Positions 1 through 8,499 of a DNA stretch of 64,000 nt are shown one piece after another. The notes beneath the pieces are model-generated. The model was not told where the DNA came from, ran no database searches, and was given only the letters and a program-made list of their open reading frames with translations. A program made the translations under genes and the position numbers. Numbering within the stretch: the first letter of the stretch is position 1; every line of letters begins with the position of its first letter. Where the stretch lies: positions 1,119,205 through 1,183,204 of the forward strand of contig JACDOE010000001.1 in the NCBI GenBank assembly GCA_017656255.1. Reading direction: 5' to 3'. Source of the DNA: Bacillaceae bacterium. GTDB lineage: Bacteria > Bacillota > Bacilli > JACDOE01.

Positions 1-924
1 GCGGCCGTCCTGGAAATGGGGATGAACCATTACGGGGAGATCGACCTGCTGGCGTCACTTGCCCGGCCGACAGCCGGTGTCATCACCAATGTCAATGACG
101 CCCATATCGAATATTTCGGTTCGCGTGAAAATATCGCAAAGGCAAAAGGAGAACTGCTACCCCACGTTCATCCGGATGGCTATGTCCTGTTAAACGGCGA
201 CGACCCTTACGTTACCGGCATGAGTCATTTGTACCCGGGGGACGTGATCTATTACGGGATTGAAGGGGAGAACGAACTCGCAGGAAAGCCGCCGCTTCAC
301 ATATGGGCACGCGGCATTCACCATACGGATAACGGAACGGCCTTTGAAGTGCGGATGGAGGATGAAACACTTCATCTTGAGATGCCGCTGTTCGGGATGC
401 ACAATGTATCCAATCTGCTTCCTGCCATCTGGATTGCACGAAAGGAAGGCTGTAGCCCGGAACAGATACGGGAAGCGGTCCGTACCCTTCATATTTCCGC
501 GATGCGCTTTGAGCTTCTGAAGGGGGACGACGGCAGCCTGATCATCAACGATGCCTATAATGCCAGCCCCGCGTCAATGAAACAATCGATCAGCACGTTT
601 AAAGATCTCTTCCAAAATCGCAAAAAAGTGCTGGTGCTGGGAGATATGTACGAACTCGGCCCGCAGACAGATCAACTTCATGCTGAGATCGGGAGCTTTC
701 TCAATGCGGTATTTCAGGGACAGCCGCTGGAAATGGTGGTGACGGTAGGTGAACACACCGCTCACCTTTCATCCGCCTATGAAGGAAATAAAAAGCACTT
801 TACGGACAAAGCAGAAGCCGTTTCTTTTCTGAAGCGGTACATGAACGGCTCTTATGCCCTGTTGTTCAAGGCTTCAAGAGGAATGGAACTGGAACAGGTC
901 ATCCGTGAATTAAGGGAAGGATGA
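1..924 (+). CDS. murF: UDP-N-acetylmuramoyl-tripeptide--D-alanyl-D-alanine ligase, 5' end missing
   Basis: This cytoplasmic Mur ligase adds D-Ala-D-Ala to UDP-MurNAc-tripeptide, the last soluble step of peptidoglycan precursor synthesis. The frame is open from base 1, so the gene starts outside the window and the N-terminal domain with the ATP-binding loop is not visible. What remains is the end of the central domain ([10 protein letters not shown], then [12 protein letters not shown], both typical of MurF) and the C-terminal domain with [12 protein letters not shown] and VLGDMYELG. About 307 codons of a usual 450 are present. It faces ddl, whose product makes its substrate; in B. subtilis the two genes lie in tandem, so here one has been inverted. 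A hairpin terminator follows the stop codon directly. Confidence 0.95.
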   Translation, partial: AAVLEMGMNHYGEIDLLASLARPTAGVITNVNDAHIEYFGSRENIAKAKGELLPHVHPDGYVLLNGDDPYVTGMSHLYPGDVIYYGIEGENELAGKPPLHIWARGIHHTDNGTAFEVRMEDETLHLEMPLFGMHNVSNLLPAIWIARKEGCSPEQIREAVRTLHISAMRFELLKGDDGSLIINDAYNASPASMKQSISTFKDLFQNRKKVLVLGDMYELGPQTDQLHAEIGSFLNAVFQGQPLEMVVTVGEHTAHLSSAYEGNKKHFTDKAEAVSFLKRYMNGSYALLFKASRGMELEQVIRELREG

Positions 925-940
925 GCAAGGCGAATAGATT

Positions 941-976
941 AAAAGGAATCTGTGGCGGGCAGATTCCTTTTTTTAT
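941..976 (+). terminator. Rho-independent terminator of murF
   Basis: An 11-bp perfect stem, AAAGGAATCTG pairing with CAGATTCCTTT around a 7-nt loop, is followed by a T run. It sits 17 bases after the murF stop codon. Confidence 0.85.
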
Positions 977-1079
977 TGTTTAGGCTTTGTTAAACCTCCG
1001 TGTGGGGTGATGTTGAACTAAAATATATCAAAATTCATTCTAACAAGTTTTTCATAATACTTTGCTCAAAAGACACATT

Positions 1080-1438
1080 TTATTTATCTTCGTGTTTTTG
1101 AATATTAAAAAAGTCTCCCTCACTGGTGCTATTAACAGTCATGCCAATAAGCTGCCCGTCTTTTTCAAACACGTAATAGCTACCCATCTGTTCGCGCATT
1201 TTCCATCCCCAATTTTCAATTGCTTTATATAAATCTTCCCTGATACCACCATTGTACCTTTTGCATTGTACAGATATTTCTCATACACACCTTCTTTATT
1301 TTCAACAAGATCAGCTTCGACAGGTACAGGGAAATCAGGAAAAGATGTTGAACCTTTGAAATCACCTTCATTAAGGTTACTACAACTTACAAATATAAAA
1401 ATGACGAAAATAAATAATACAGACAATTTTTTTCGCAT
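1080..1438 (-). pseudogene. Small lipoprotein gene broken by a frameshift
   Basis: The start is placed at 1438 because AAGGAG lies just upstream. The first about 60 codons give a lipoprotein signal (MRKKLSVLFIFVIFIFVSCSN, lipobox VSC-S) and a short extracellular part (KEGVYEKYLYNAKGTMVVSG). Near 1245-1260 the sensible reading moves to another frame, which continues as DLYKAIENWGWKMREQMGSYYVFEKDGQLIG and runs to a stop at 1080. The unshifted frame ends at 1139 in an unrelated tail. The two halves join naturally after one base change, so this was one protein of about 120 residues. Function is unknown. The break could be a real mutation or a sequencing error; base composition is AT-richer than the neighbours. 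Confidence 0.65.
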
Positions 1439-1499
1439 TTTTTCACTCCTTTTAATCATTTGATTATATCTTTTTCCAATTATTGTTTTAATCAATATT

Positions 1500-1790
1500 A
1501 ATAATATAAAACTCCAAGAACTGCATCTACCTTTTTATATGGATCCTTAACAGCCTAGAACCAGAAGGGATTGCAACGATGCCTTGAAAGAGGGGGGATC
1601 GTGTTTTTTGATTCAGCCCTGGGCTTTTTCCATTGCATCTTAGTCAAGGCTATAAACAAATGGACGTTGTTGATTCCAGTATCAAGCCTATTGTTGTGAA
1701 AACTGAACGAGAACAACAGGGTGAACATGTTTCCGGATCTACGGATGCAACAGAATCAGCCATAATGGGATGACAAGAAAGTGGAGTTTT
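1500..1790. other. Gene-free stretch, possibly a degenerate gene remnant
   Basis: No intact gene is visible. On the plus strand an open stretch near 1640-1775 reads HLSQGYKQMDVVDSSIKPIV and goes on with hydrophilic residues to a stop. It has no usable ribosome binding site, and an in-frame stop lies a short way upstream. It looks like the tail of a decayed gene, but I do not recognise a family. Confidence 0.25.
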
Positions 1791-1794
1791 GCGA

Positions 1795-1934
1795 TTGAAT
1801 ACTTCGCATAATATCAGATAGTATTAAGAAGGCAAAATTAGCGGAAATTTTTTCCCCAATTTCTCAAAATAGCAGGATATCCAAAAAAATAGCGAAAAAC
1901 ATTTCCGTTACCTGCGTTGAATACTTCGCATAAT
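1795..1934. repeat. 18-bp direct repeat, two copies 122 bp apart
   Basis: TTGAATACTTCGCATAAT occurs identically at 1795-1812 and 1917-1934. Each copy is followed by an AGCGG-containing imperfect inverted repeat, so the region is a diverged tandem duplication of a unit of about 120 bp. Confidence 0.85.
1839..1910. repeat. Imperfect inverted repeat, AGCGGAAA family, copy 1
   Basis: TAGCGGAAAT at 1839-1848 pairs with ATTTCCGTTA at 1901-1910 (9 of 10). The inside contains another AGCGAAAAA. It follows the first 18-bp repeat. Confidence 0.65.
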
Positions 1935-1947
1935 TTTAAATGAGGCA

Positions 1948-2022
1948 CATAGCGGCAAATTTTTCACCTATTTTTTATATATCCAGAAAAACCGGATAAT
2001 AGCGTCAAAGATTTCCGCTATG
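1948..2022. repeat. Imperfect inverted repeat, AGCGGAAA family, copy 2
   Basis: CATAGCGG at 1948-1955 pairs with CCGCTATG at 2015-2022, with AAA/TTT pairing extending inward after a mismatch. It follows the second 18-bp repeat and resembles copy 1 and the perfect palindrome at 24506-24542. Confidence 0.65.
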
Positions 2023-2061
2023 CCAAACCGACTTTTGATTCTGTTTAACTCTGACCTGGCG

Positions 2062-2093
2062 GAAAAATAAAGAGGCGGCGAAAGCCGCCCCTC
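2062..2093 (-). terminator. Rho-independent terminator of ddl
   Basis: On the minus strand GGGGCGGC and GCCGCCTC form a GC-rich stem around TTTC, followed by TTTATTTTT. It lies directly after the ddl stop codon. Confidence 0.85.
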
Positions 2094-2107
2094 CTGTTCC
2101 GGGTCGA

Positions 2108-3184
2108 TTAATCCAGTTTTTCTGCCTCGACGGCATTCTTATTCTTCTCTTCGTATCTTTCAAAACCGAGCCGGATCAATTCATCGATCAATGCCGTATA
2201 GGACAAGCCCGCTTCTTTCCACAGCATGGGATACATACTGAACGGGGTAAATCCGGGTAATGTATTAATTTCGTTGATATAGACCCGGTCCTCTTTTTCA
2301 TCCCAGAAAAAATCCACCCTGGACAGGCCGGCAGCATCGACAGCCTGATACGCCCTTACCGCCAGTTGTTTAATCTGTTCTTCTACATGAGCGGGAATGC
2401 GTGCCGGGATCTGAAGCTCGGTTCCCGTATCTTTATATTTGGCGGCATAATCATAGAAATCATGGGCCGGCAGGATCTCGCCCACCACCGACGTACGGGG
2501 TTGTTCATTGCCCAGAACGGAGACTTCCAGTTCCCGCCCGTCAATAAACTGTTCTACGACGATTTTACGATCATACCGGGCCGCCTCGATAAGGGCCGCT
2601 CTGAGAGAATCGCGGTCCCCGGCCTTGCTGATCCCCACACTGGAACCCATATTGGCCGGCTTCACAAAACAGGGGTAAGCCAGCCGACTTTCAATGCGGG
2701 ACAGGATGTCATCCATTGCCTCTTCCACTTCAAAACGCTTGATCGCCAGAAAATCCCCCTGTGGCAATCCGTGATAACCGAACAGGGCTTTCATTGCGAC
2801 TTTATCCATTCCCGCCGCTGAACCCAGTACCCCTGATCCCACATAGGGGATATTCAACATTTCCAGAAGTCCCTGGAGGGTTCCGTCTTCGCCGTTGGGT
2901 CCATGGATCACGGGGAACACTATATCGACATGATCCTTAAGTTGAAGCAGGATCGGCGGCATGTCTGATTCTCCGTTCCTGAGCCGGAGTTCATCCACGG
3001 AAGCAGGAAGGCCATCGATGGCATCTCCCTGATGCCATTCACCGTTCAAATTGATATAGATGGGAATGATATGATACTTGGATTGATCAACGGCCTGAAT
3101 AATACTGAAGGCGGTCTTGAGGGACACCTCATGTTCGCTGGATTTCCCGCCGTATATAATCCCCAGATTGATTTTCTTCCTCAT
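2108..3184 (-). CDS. ddl: D-alanine--D-alanine ligase
   Basis: This enzyme joins two D-alanines with ATP in the cytoplasm; MurF uses the product. The N-terminal motif GGKSSEHEVSLKTA is the family signature. The ATP-grasp part carries FVKPANMGSSVGISK, the active-site region INTLPGFTPFSMYP, and INEIN with metal ligands near the C-terminus. Its length of 358 residues is normal. I start at 3184 (MRKKINLG) because GGAGG lies 6 bases upstream; an in-frame ATG at 3205 has no such site. It is a single-gene unit, convergent with murF, with its own terminator. Confidence 0.95.
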   Translation of the reverse strand: MRKKINLGIIYGGKSSEHEVSLKTAFSIIQAVDQSKYHIIPIYINLNGEWHQGDAIDGLPASVDELRLRNGESDMPPILLQLKDHVDIVFPVIHGPNGEDGTLQGLLEMLNIPYVGSGVLGSAAGMDKVAMKALFGYHGLPQGDFLAIKRFEVEEAMDDILSRIESRLAYPCFVKPANMGSSVGISKAGDRDSLRAALIEAARYDRKIVVEQFIDGRELEVSVLGNEQPRTSVVGEILPAHDFYDYAAKYKDTGTELQIPARIPAHVEEQIKQLAVRAYQAVDAAGLSRVDFFWDEKEDRVYINEINTLPGFTPFSMYPMLWKEAGLSYTALIDELIRLGFERYEEKNKNAVEAEKLD

Positions 3185-3387
3185 GTTCTCCTCCCTGTTT
3201 TTCATGTCGCTGATGCGATCTTATTCTCCATTGTATGCAATGGCCTAAACGACAGTTCAGCCGTCATCGATAACAAAAGAGCCCGGGAAAACCTGTCCCG
3301 GATTGCCTGTCATGCCCGTCTACTGTCTGTCATACATATAAAAAAAGGGATCGGGCGATTTACATTCTCTTAACACAGGAGACGGTT

Positions 3388-4329
3388 ATGATACTGAAAG
3401 AAATTTTAATTCCCATTACCGTGGGGTTAACGCTTTTTTTATTCGGAATGCAGTTGATGAAAATCGGACTGCATAACCTGGCCGGAAAACACATAAAATC
3501 CATACTGGCCAGTTTTTCCCGGACACCCCTGCACAGCTTTGTAACGGGGACACTGGCCACTGTCCTCCTGCAGAGCAGCAGTGCAGTCACACTTCTCACC
3601 ATTGGTTTGACCAGTTCCCGCATTCTTTCCTTCCCACAAACGGTCGGCATTATTCTGGGAACGAATGTGGGAACGACCATCACCACCGAGATCATCGCAC
3701 TCAATATTACACAATACGGCCTGACTCTGTTTCTCGCCGGAAGTGTCCTCTGGTTTGTTCCCCACCGGGCCTTACGCTGCTCCGGTCTGGTTGCGGCGGG
3801 ATTCGGTTCTATTTTTCTGGGATTTGACCTGCTGCACTGGGTTGCCCAGCCGCTGAGGGAACTGCATGTGTTTGAACAGGTAATGAATCTGGGAAGTGAC
3901 AACAGTGTGATCGGAGTCTTGTTCGGAACGGTGTTTACCGCTTTGATTCAGAGCAGTACTGCAGTTACCGCGATTACGATGAGCTTTATGGATGAGCATT
4001 TTATTCCTCTGACGACCGGCATTGCCATCATACTGGGAAGCAATATCGGCACCTGTGCCACCGCCTGGCTGGGAAGTCTGGGAGCGGGTACAGAAGCGAA
4101 ACGGGTCGCCTGGGCCCATATTATCCTCAATGTCGCCGGTGTGATCCTGTTCATTCCACTGATCGGGGTGCTTTCCCTGGTCTCGATGGCACTCTCACCA
4201 CATCCGTCCGCCCAGCTCGCACATGCCCAGACGCTGTTCAACATCGCCTGTTCACTTGTGGCACTCCCTTTTGCCCGTCCCTATGCACACCTGATTTCCC
4301 GGATCATCCCGGGGCCGGATCAGGACTGA
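3388..4329 (+). CDS. Na/Pi cotransporter family membrane protein
   Basis: This is a polytopic membrane protein of the PNaS family (Na+/phosphate cotransporter, PF02690), similar in size to B. subtilis YqeW. The two inverted repeats of the family are clear: [15 protein letters not shown] with [11 protein letters not shown] in the first half, and [15 protein letters not shown] with [14 protein letters not shown] in the second. At 313 residues it lacks the C-terminal PhoU-like domain of longer members. AGGAGA sits 6 bases before the ATG. Its last 10 bases overlap the 3' end of the convergent deoC gene. The substrate (phosphate or another anion) is inferred from family only. Confidence 0.85.
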   Translation: MILKEILIPITVGLTLFLFGMQLMKIGLHNLAGKHIKSILASFSRTPLHSFVTGTLATVLLQSSSAVTLLTIGLTSSRILSFPQTVGIILGTNVGTTITTEIIALNITQYGLTLFLAGSVLWFVPHRALRCSGLVAAGFGSIFLGFDLLHWVAQPLRELHVFEQVMNLGSDNSVIGVLFGTVFTALIQSSTAVTAITMSFMDEHFIPLTTGIAIILGSNIGTCATAWLGSLGAGTEAKRVAWAHIILNVAGVILFIPLIGVLSLVSMALSPHPSAQLAHAQTLFNIACSLVALPFARPYAHLISRIIPGPDQD

Positions 4330-4982
4330 CCGGTTACGATGGCCACACTGGCACTGGCACCGATACGGGTTGCACCCGCTTCGATCATTTTTTCCGCATC
4401 CGAACGGGTCCGAATCCCCCCGGACGCCTTGACTTCCATGTGATCACCGACGGTTTCCTTCATCAGTCTGACATCGGCGACTGTGGCACCACCGGGACCG
4501 AAGCCGGTGGACGTTTTGACAAAATGGGCACCCGCATCCCGGCTAATCCGGCAGGCTTTTTGTATTTCATCTTCCGTCAGCATAGCCGTTTCCAGAATCA
4601 CTTTGACGGTGATGTCTTTTCCCTGAACAGCAGCCGTCACCGCTTCAATATCTCTTTTGACATAATCATCATCGTTCGCTTTTAACCGTCCGATGTTAAT
4701 TACCATGTCCAGTTCATCGGCGCCGTTCTGAATCGCCTGAACCGCTTCAAACGCTTTTGCTTCCATGGTCGTGGCCCCCAGCGGAAAACCGATCACCGTA
4801 CAAACCTTGATATCCGTTCCCTTTAACTGCTCCGCACACCGTCTCACCCAGCCGGGGTTGACACAGACGGATGCAAATTGATGCGTTTTCGCTTCTTGAA
4901 CCAGTTGGTCGATCATATCTGAAGTAGCATCGGGTTTTAACAGGGTATGGTCAATCATACCGGCTAACGGATCTCTTGCCAC
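4320..4982 (-). CDS. deoC: Deoxyribose-phosphate aldolase
   Basis: DeoC splits 2-deoxyribose 5-phosphate into glyceraldehyde 3-phosphate and acetaldehyde, in deoxynucleoside catabolism. The N-terminus [11 protein letters not shown], the Schiff-base lysine in [13 protein letters not shown] and the second lysine in VKASGGIRT are all present; 220 residues is the normal length. The start is GTG, with AGGAGG 8 bases upstream. The gene stands alone, without the nupC/pdp genes that often accompany it, and ends inside the convergent transporter gene with no terminator between them. Confidence 0.95.
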   Translation of the reverse strand: MARDPLAGMIDHTLLKPDATSDMIDQLVQEAKTHQFASVCVNPGWVRRCAEQLKGTDIKVCTVIGFPLGATTMEAKAFEAVQAIQNGADELDMVINIGRLKANDDDYVKRDIEAVTAAVQGKDITVKVILETAMLTEDEIQKACRISRDAGAHFVKTSTGFGPGGATVADVRLMKETVGDHMEVKASGGIRTRSDAEKMIEAGATRIGASASVAIVTGQS

Positions 4983-5016
4983 AGTTCATACCTCCTGTTC
5001 TGTTCAACAAAGACAT

Positions 5017-5451
5017 TTATTCCATAATTGCAGGGGGAATTTTTAACAATTTAAATGCTTTTCGGGTCACCGAATAGTTGTTTTCGTATCCGGTTTTCAA
5101 CTTTTTCCATGCTTCACGGGGAGAAAACCAGGCCACACTGTTGATTTCCTCCAGTTGAGCGGTCAACTCCCCCGACAGCGCTTCTACGAGAAAATAATGA
5201 ACCTCTTTATCAATCTGACCGTGTTCCGGATGATAATACCGGTAATGGATCACTTCCAGGGGTTCTACAATTTTTCCGGTGATCCCTGTTTCTTCTTTGA
5301 TTTCACGAAGGGCCGTTTCCATCAGGGTTTCTCCCTTTTCCACTTTTCCCTTGGGAAGAGAAGCCTTCATGTAACGGTCCTCAATAATCATAATTTTAAG
5401 GTTGTCTCCTTCTCGTTTGTAGACGACCCCCCCTGCCGATATTTCTTTCAT
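5017..5451 (-). CDS. Nudix hydrolase
   Basis: This is a small cytoplasmic hydrolase of nucleoside-diphosphate-linked compounds. The Nudix box is complete (GKVEKGETLMETALREIKEE, residues about 36-55, fitting Gx5Ex7REUxEExGU). The N-terminus SAGGVVYKREG is like that of the Ap4A hydrolase/MutT branch, but the substrate cannot be told from sequence. It has 144 residues. AAGGGTGA precedes the ATG. It lies 47 bases after the methyltransferase gene on the same strand and may be cotranscribed with it. Confidence 0.85.
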   Translation of the reverse strand: MKEISAGGVVYKREGDNLKIMIIEDRYMKASLPKGKVEKGETLMETALREIKEETGITGKIVEPLEVIHYRYYHPEHGQIDKEVHYFLVEALSGELTAQLEEINSVAWFSPREAWKKLKTGYENNYSVTRKAFKLLKIPPAIME

Positions 5452-5498
5452 ATTCAGTCACCCTTTCTTCTTGCAAACTTAAAAATTCAGTTCCCGGA

Positions 5499-6134
5499 TC
5501 AATGACGTGATGAAATCGGTTCGTTGGCTTTGCGGCATACGGCCAGCTGCAACCAGTATTTCTTTCCCGGGACCGGCATTTCAATGGTTTCATTTACCTG
5601 ATGAAAGAACATCACGTCATCAAATCGCTGCATCAGTTCGCGAAACTCTTCCTCGGTGTACTGACAGACGTGGAAGGGATCCGCACAGGGGTGATGGCGC
5701 CCCTTTCCGAACGGCGTGGATATCACAGCGACCCCGCCCGGTTTTAACATCCGGTAAAGGTTGTCGACAAACTGAAAATCCTGTTCAATATGTTCGATGG
5801 TTTCAAAACTGATGATGGTATCAAACATCCCCAGTTGTTGCACAATGGACGGATCAGCTCCGTCTGCGAGTCTCCAATCAATGCGTTCATCATCATAATG
5901 CTCCCGGGCATAACGGATGGCATCCTCTGACACATCGACGGCCACCACCCGTTCGATCCCCGTGCCGTAACGGAGTAGAATCTGCGGTCCGTAACCGGCA
6001 CCAGTGGCGATGTCGAGAACTCGTCCATGTGTATAAGGCACCGCAAAATGGTAACGGGCATAGTGTTCGAGAAGCATTCCATTTTTCGGATTCATCAACT
6101 CCGGGATAACGCGTTCACCTGTATCTTTTAGCAT
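5499..6134 (-). CDS. SAM-dependent methyltransferase (class I)
   Basis: This is a small Rossmann-type methyltransferase. Motif I is VLDIATGAGYGPQIL (residues about 39-53), the post-motif acidic residue is in VVAVDVSEDAIRYA, and motif IV is DTIISFETIEHIE. The fold matches the Methyltransf_11/25 group. The acceptor is unknown. The unit is 211 residues long and precedes the Nudix gene; GGTGG lies upstream of the ATG. Confidence 0.8.
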   Translation of the reverse strand: MLKDTGERVIPELMNPKNGMLLEHYARYHFAVPYTHGRVLDIATGAGYGPQILLRYGTGIERVVAVDVSEDAIRYAREHYDDERIDWRLADGADPSIVQQLGMFDTIISFETIEHIEQDFQFVDNLYRMLKPGGVAVISTPFGKGRHHPCADPFHVCQYTEEEFRELMQRFDDVMFFHQVNETIEMPVPGKKYWLQLAVCRKANEPISSRH

Positions 6135-6219
6135 AGAACCACCAGAATACTTTATTTACTTTATTTTATATGTAATTTCGGCCCGATACAATCACAATCA
6201 AGAAAACGCTGCTTCATAT

Positions 6220-6256
6220 AAAATGACACTGCCGCGTCACAGCAGCAGTGTCTTTA
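6220..6256. terminator. Hairpin terminator downstream of hmgA
   Basis: GACACTGC at 6225-6232 pairs with GCAGTGTC at 6245-6252. T-rich flanks on both sides allow use in either direction; on the minus strand it ends the homogentisate operon. Confidence 0.65.
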
Positions 6257-6310
6257 AATTAACGGCATTAATTATATTTAACACAAATACTGGCGATATA
6301 ACCCCTTCGA

Positions 6311-7486
6311 TCACTCTTTTCGTTGCGGATCCCAGCTGTACATATACCCGTCATCTTCACAGGTACGGGCCTCTTCTGTTACACGAAGCGGTCGGAATGT
6401 ATCGATCATGACGGCCAGCTCCAGCGTTTCCTTCGCACCGATGCTCGCTTCCACCGTACCCGGATGGGGCCCGTGCGGTAGGCCGCTGGGATGAAGCGTA
6501 AATGAGGCCTCATCAATCCCTTTCCGGCTCATGAAATTACCCTCCACATAGTACAGCACTTCATCACTGTCTACGTTGCTGTGATGATAGGGGGCCGGAA
6601 TCGCTTCCGGATGATAGTCAAACAACCGTGGCACAAACGAACAGACGACAAAATTTGCTCCTTGAAAGGTCTGGTGTACCGGCGGCGGCTGATGAATGCG
6701 CCCGGTTATCGGCTCAAAATCTTCGATATTGAAGATGTATGGATAAAGATAACCGTCCCACCCGACCACATCGAGCGGATGAAACCGGAAGAAAAAGGAG
6801 GTCAGCTGCTCCCGTGCTTTGACCCGAACTTCAAATTCCCCTTCTTCCACATGGGTTTCCAGCTTTTCCGGCAGGCGAAAATCCCGCTCACAAAACGGCG
6901 AATGTTCCAGTAACTGACCGTGTTCGTTGCGGTACCTGCGCGGTGTCTCGATGGGAGAACGGGATTCTACCACCAGAAAACGGGGCACCGTCTCCCGGGG
7001 GTCATCCAGTACAATCCGGTAAGTGGTTCCGGTGGGAATCACGATATAATCGCCTTTTCGAAAGGTCAGTGTTCCGAAAACGGTCTCCACCTTCCCGCTG
7101 CCTTCGTGTACGAACAGTAATTCATCTTCTTCCCCGTTGCGGTAAAAATAATTCATCTGCTCCGTGGGTCGGGCGATCCCGATGGCCACATCTTCATTAC
7201 CCATCAAAATACGGCGGGCTTCAAGAAAATCTCCTCCAGAAGCGGCTTCTTTTGTGGCAAAATGACGGTGTCTGAGTGCTCCCTGTTCTTCATAACGACG
7301 TTCCACTTTTGCCTGATGTTCAACTCTCGATACCTGTGTCGGTGGATGGTGATGGTAAAGGATCGATTGAATCCCGGAAAAGCCGCGGGTTCCCATCACC
7401 TGTTCCCAGTAAAGTGATCCGTCCGGTTTACGAAACTGCGTGTGCCGTTTGTGCGGGATCTCACCCATTTTGTGATAAAAAGGCAT
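6311..7486 (-). CDS. hmgA: Homogentisate 1,2-dioxygenase
   Basis: This Fe(II) cupin dioxygenase opens the ring of homogentisate to maleylacetoacetate in tyrosine degradation. The N-terminus MPFYHKMGEIPHKRHTQF is typical of the short bacterial form (391 residues). The C-terminal cupin holds the likely iron ligands in PYHHSNVDSDEVLYYVEG (His and Glu) and in LHPSGLPHGPHPG (His). AAGGAG precedes the ATG by 9 bases. It is the third gene of hppD-FAH-hmgA, 17 bases after the FAH gene, and ends at a hairpin. Confidence 0.92.
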   Translation of the reverse strand: MPFYHKMGEIPHKRHTQFRKPDGSLYWEQVMGTRGFSGIQSILYHHHPPTQVSRVEHQAKVERRYEEQGALRHRHFATKEAASGGDFLEARRILMGNEDVAIGIARPTEQMNYFYRNGEEDELLFVHEGSGKVETVFGTLTFRKGDYIVIPTGTTYRIVLDDPRETVPRFLVVESRSPIETPRRYRNEHGQLLEHSPFCERDFRLPEKLETHVEEGEFEVRVKAREQLTSFFFRFHPLDVVGWDGYLYPYIFNIEDFEPITGRIHQPPPVHQTFQGANFVVCSFVPRLFDYHPEAIPAPYHHSNVDSDEVLYYVEGNFMSRKGIDEASFTLHPSGLPHGPHPGTVEASIGAKETLELAVMIDTFRPLRVTEEARTCEDDGYMYSWDPQRKE

Positions 7487-7503
7487 GACGCTTCACTCCT
7501 TTC

Positions 7504-8499
7504 TTAATCAGCTGACCGTACGAGACGGTTTCGCAGTGTTCCCAGCCGCTCAATCTCTAATTCCACGATATCGCCGACTTTCAGCCAGGGGCGGTTTTCC
7601 GGTCCCAGTTCGAGAATACAGCCGGTACCCACCGTTCCCGACCCGATGATATCTCCCGGTTGCAGCCGGCATGCCTGAGACGCCCGGGCAATCATCTCTG
7701 CAAAACTGAAGTAGATCGATGCAAAATTTCCTTCGGAATAGAGCTCTCCATTGATACGTGCCGTCATGCTGAGATCAAACCGCTCGCCCCGTCGGCGGTC
7801 TTCCAGCTCATCCGGCGTGACCAGATACGGCCCGATTGACGTCGCAAAATCTTTCCCCTTGGCCGGACCGAGTCCCACTTTCATTTCTTCAGCCTGTACA
7901 TCCCGCGCGCTCCAGTCATTTAATATCATGTATCCGGCAATGTGTTGACGGGCTTCTTCCACCGGAATGTTGATGCCGCTTTTGCCGATGACACAGGCCA
8001 TTTCCAGCTCATAGTCCATCTTTTCGGTGTAAAATGGGATCACAACATCCTCATCCGGTCCCCGCAGAGTACGGGGATTGGAGAAGTAAAACACGGGAAA
8101 ACGGTACCACTCGGGAACGACATCCAGTCCCCGGCGCCCCCGGGCATTCTTCACATGTTCTTCAAAGGCATAGAAATCCCGAAACGTTGGCGGATTGGGA
8201 ATCGGCGGATGAAAGGTGATCCGGTTCGTCTCGTAAACAGCGTCGTCTGGCAGATGTGACAGTCCCTCTTTTTCGAGCATGGAGAAGGTGTCCTCCACCC
8301 ATGAGGTAAGGGCGGAATGGCGGTCGGCCTGCTGCAGGTACTCAAGCAGGGTCACAGGCGGTTCCGGCATTCCCTGTTCCACCTGTAATCCGTTTTGTTG
8401 TGACCAGTGAAGCGTCCGGGCCAGATCGACCACCCGTCCATCCTGCAGCCAGCCGGCCCGGACCTCGCCACGGTCGTCGGAATAGGAGACCCACTTCAT
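7504..8499 (-). CDS. Fumarylacetoacetate hydrolase family protein
   Basis: This is probably the last enzyme of the homogentisate route, splitting fumarylacetoacetate (or maleylacetoacetate) to acetoacetate and fumarate. The FAA_hydrolase domain spans about residues 130-325, with metal-site carboxylates in DYELEMACVIG and a conserved LNDWSARDVQ. I start at the ATG at 8499, which overlaps the hppD stop as TGATG; a GTG at 8502 is also in frame, but AGGG is better spaced for the ATG. No maleylacetoacetate isomerase gene lies beside it, so the isomerisation may be encoded elsewhere or bypassed. Confidence 0.85.
   Translation of the reverse strand: MKWVSYSDDRGEVRAGWLQDGRVVDLARTLHWSQQNGLQVEQGMPEPPVTLLEYLQQADRHSALTSWVEDTFSMLEKEGLSHLPDDAVYETNRITFHPPIPNPPTFRDFYAFEEHVKNARGRRGLDVVPEWYRFPVFYFSNPRTLRGPDEDVVIPFYTEKMDYELEMACVIGKSGINIPVEEARQHIAGYMILNDWSARDVQAEEMKVGLGPAKGKDFATSIGPYLVTPDELEDRRRGERFDLSMTARINGELYSEGNFASIYFSFAEMIARASQACRLQPGDIIGSGTVGTGCILELGPENRPWLKVGDIVELEIERLGTLRNRLVRSAD

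Noticed and set aside
977-1079. GGCTTTGTTAAAC-like sequence as an insertion-sequence end
   Set aside because: No matching inverted end, target duplication or transposase remnant could be found.
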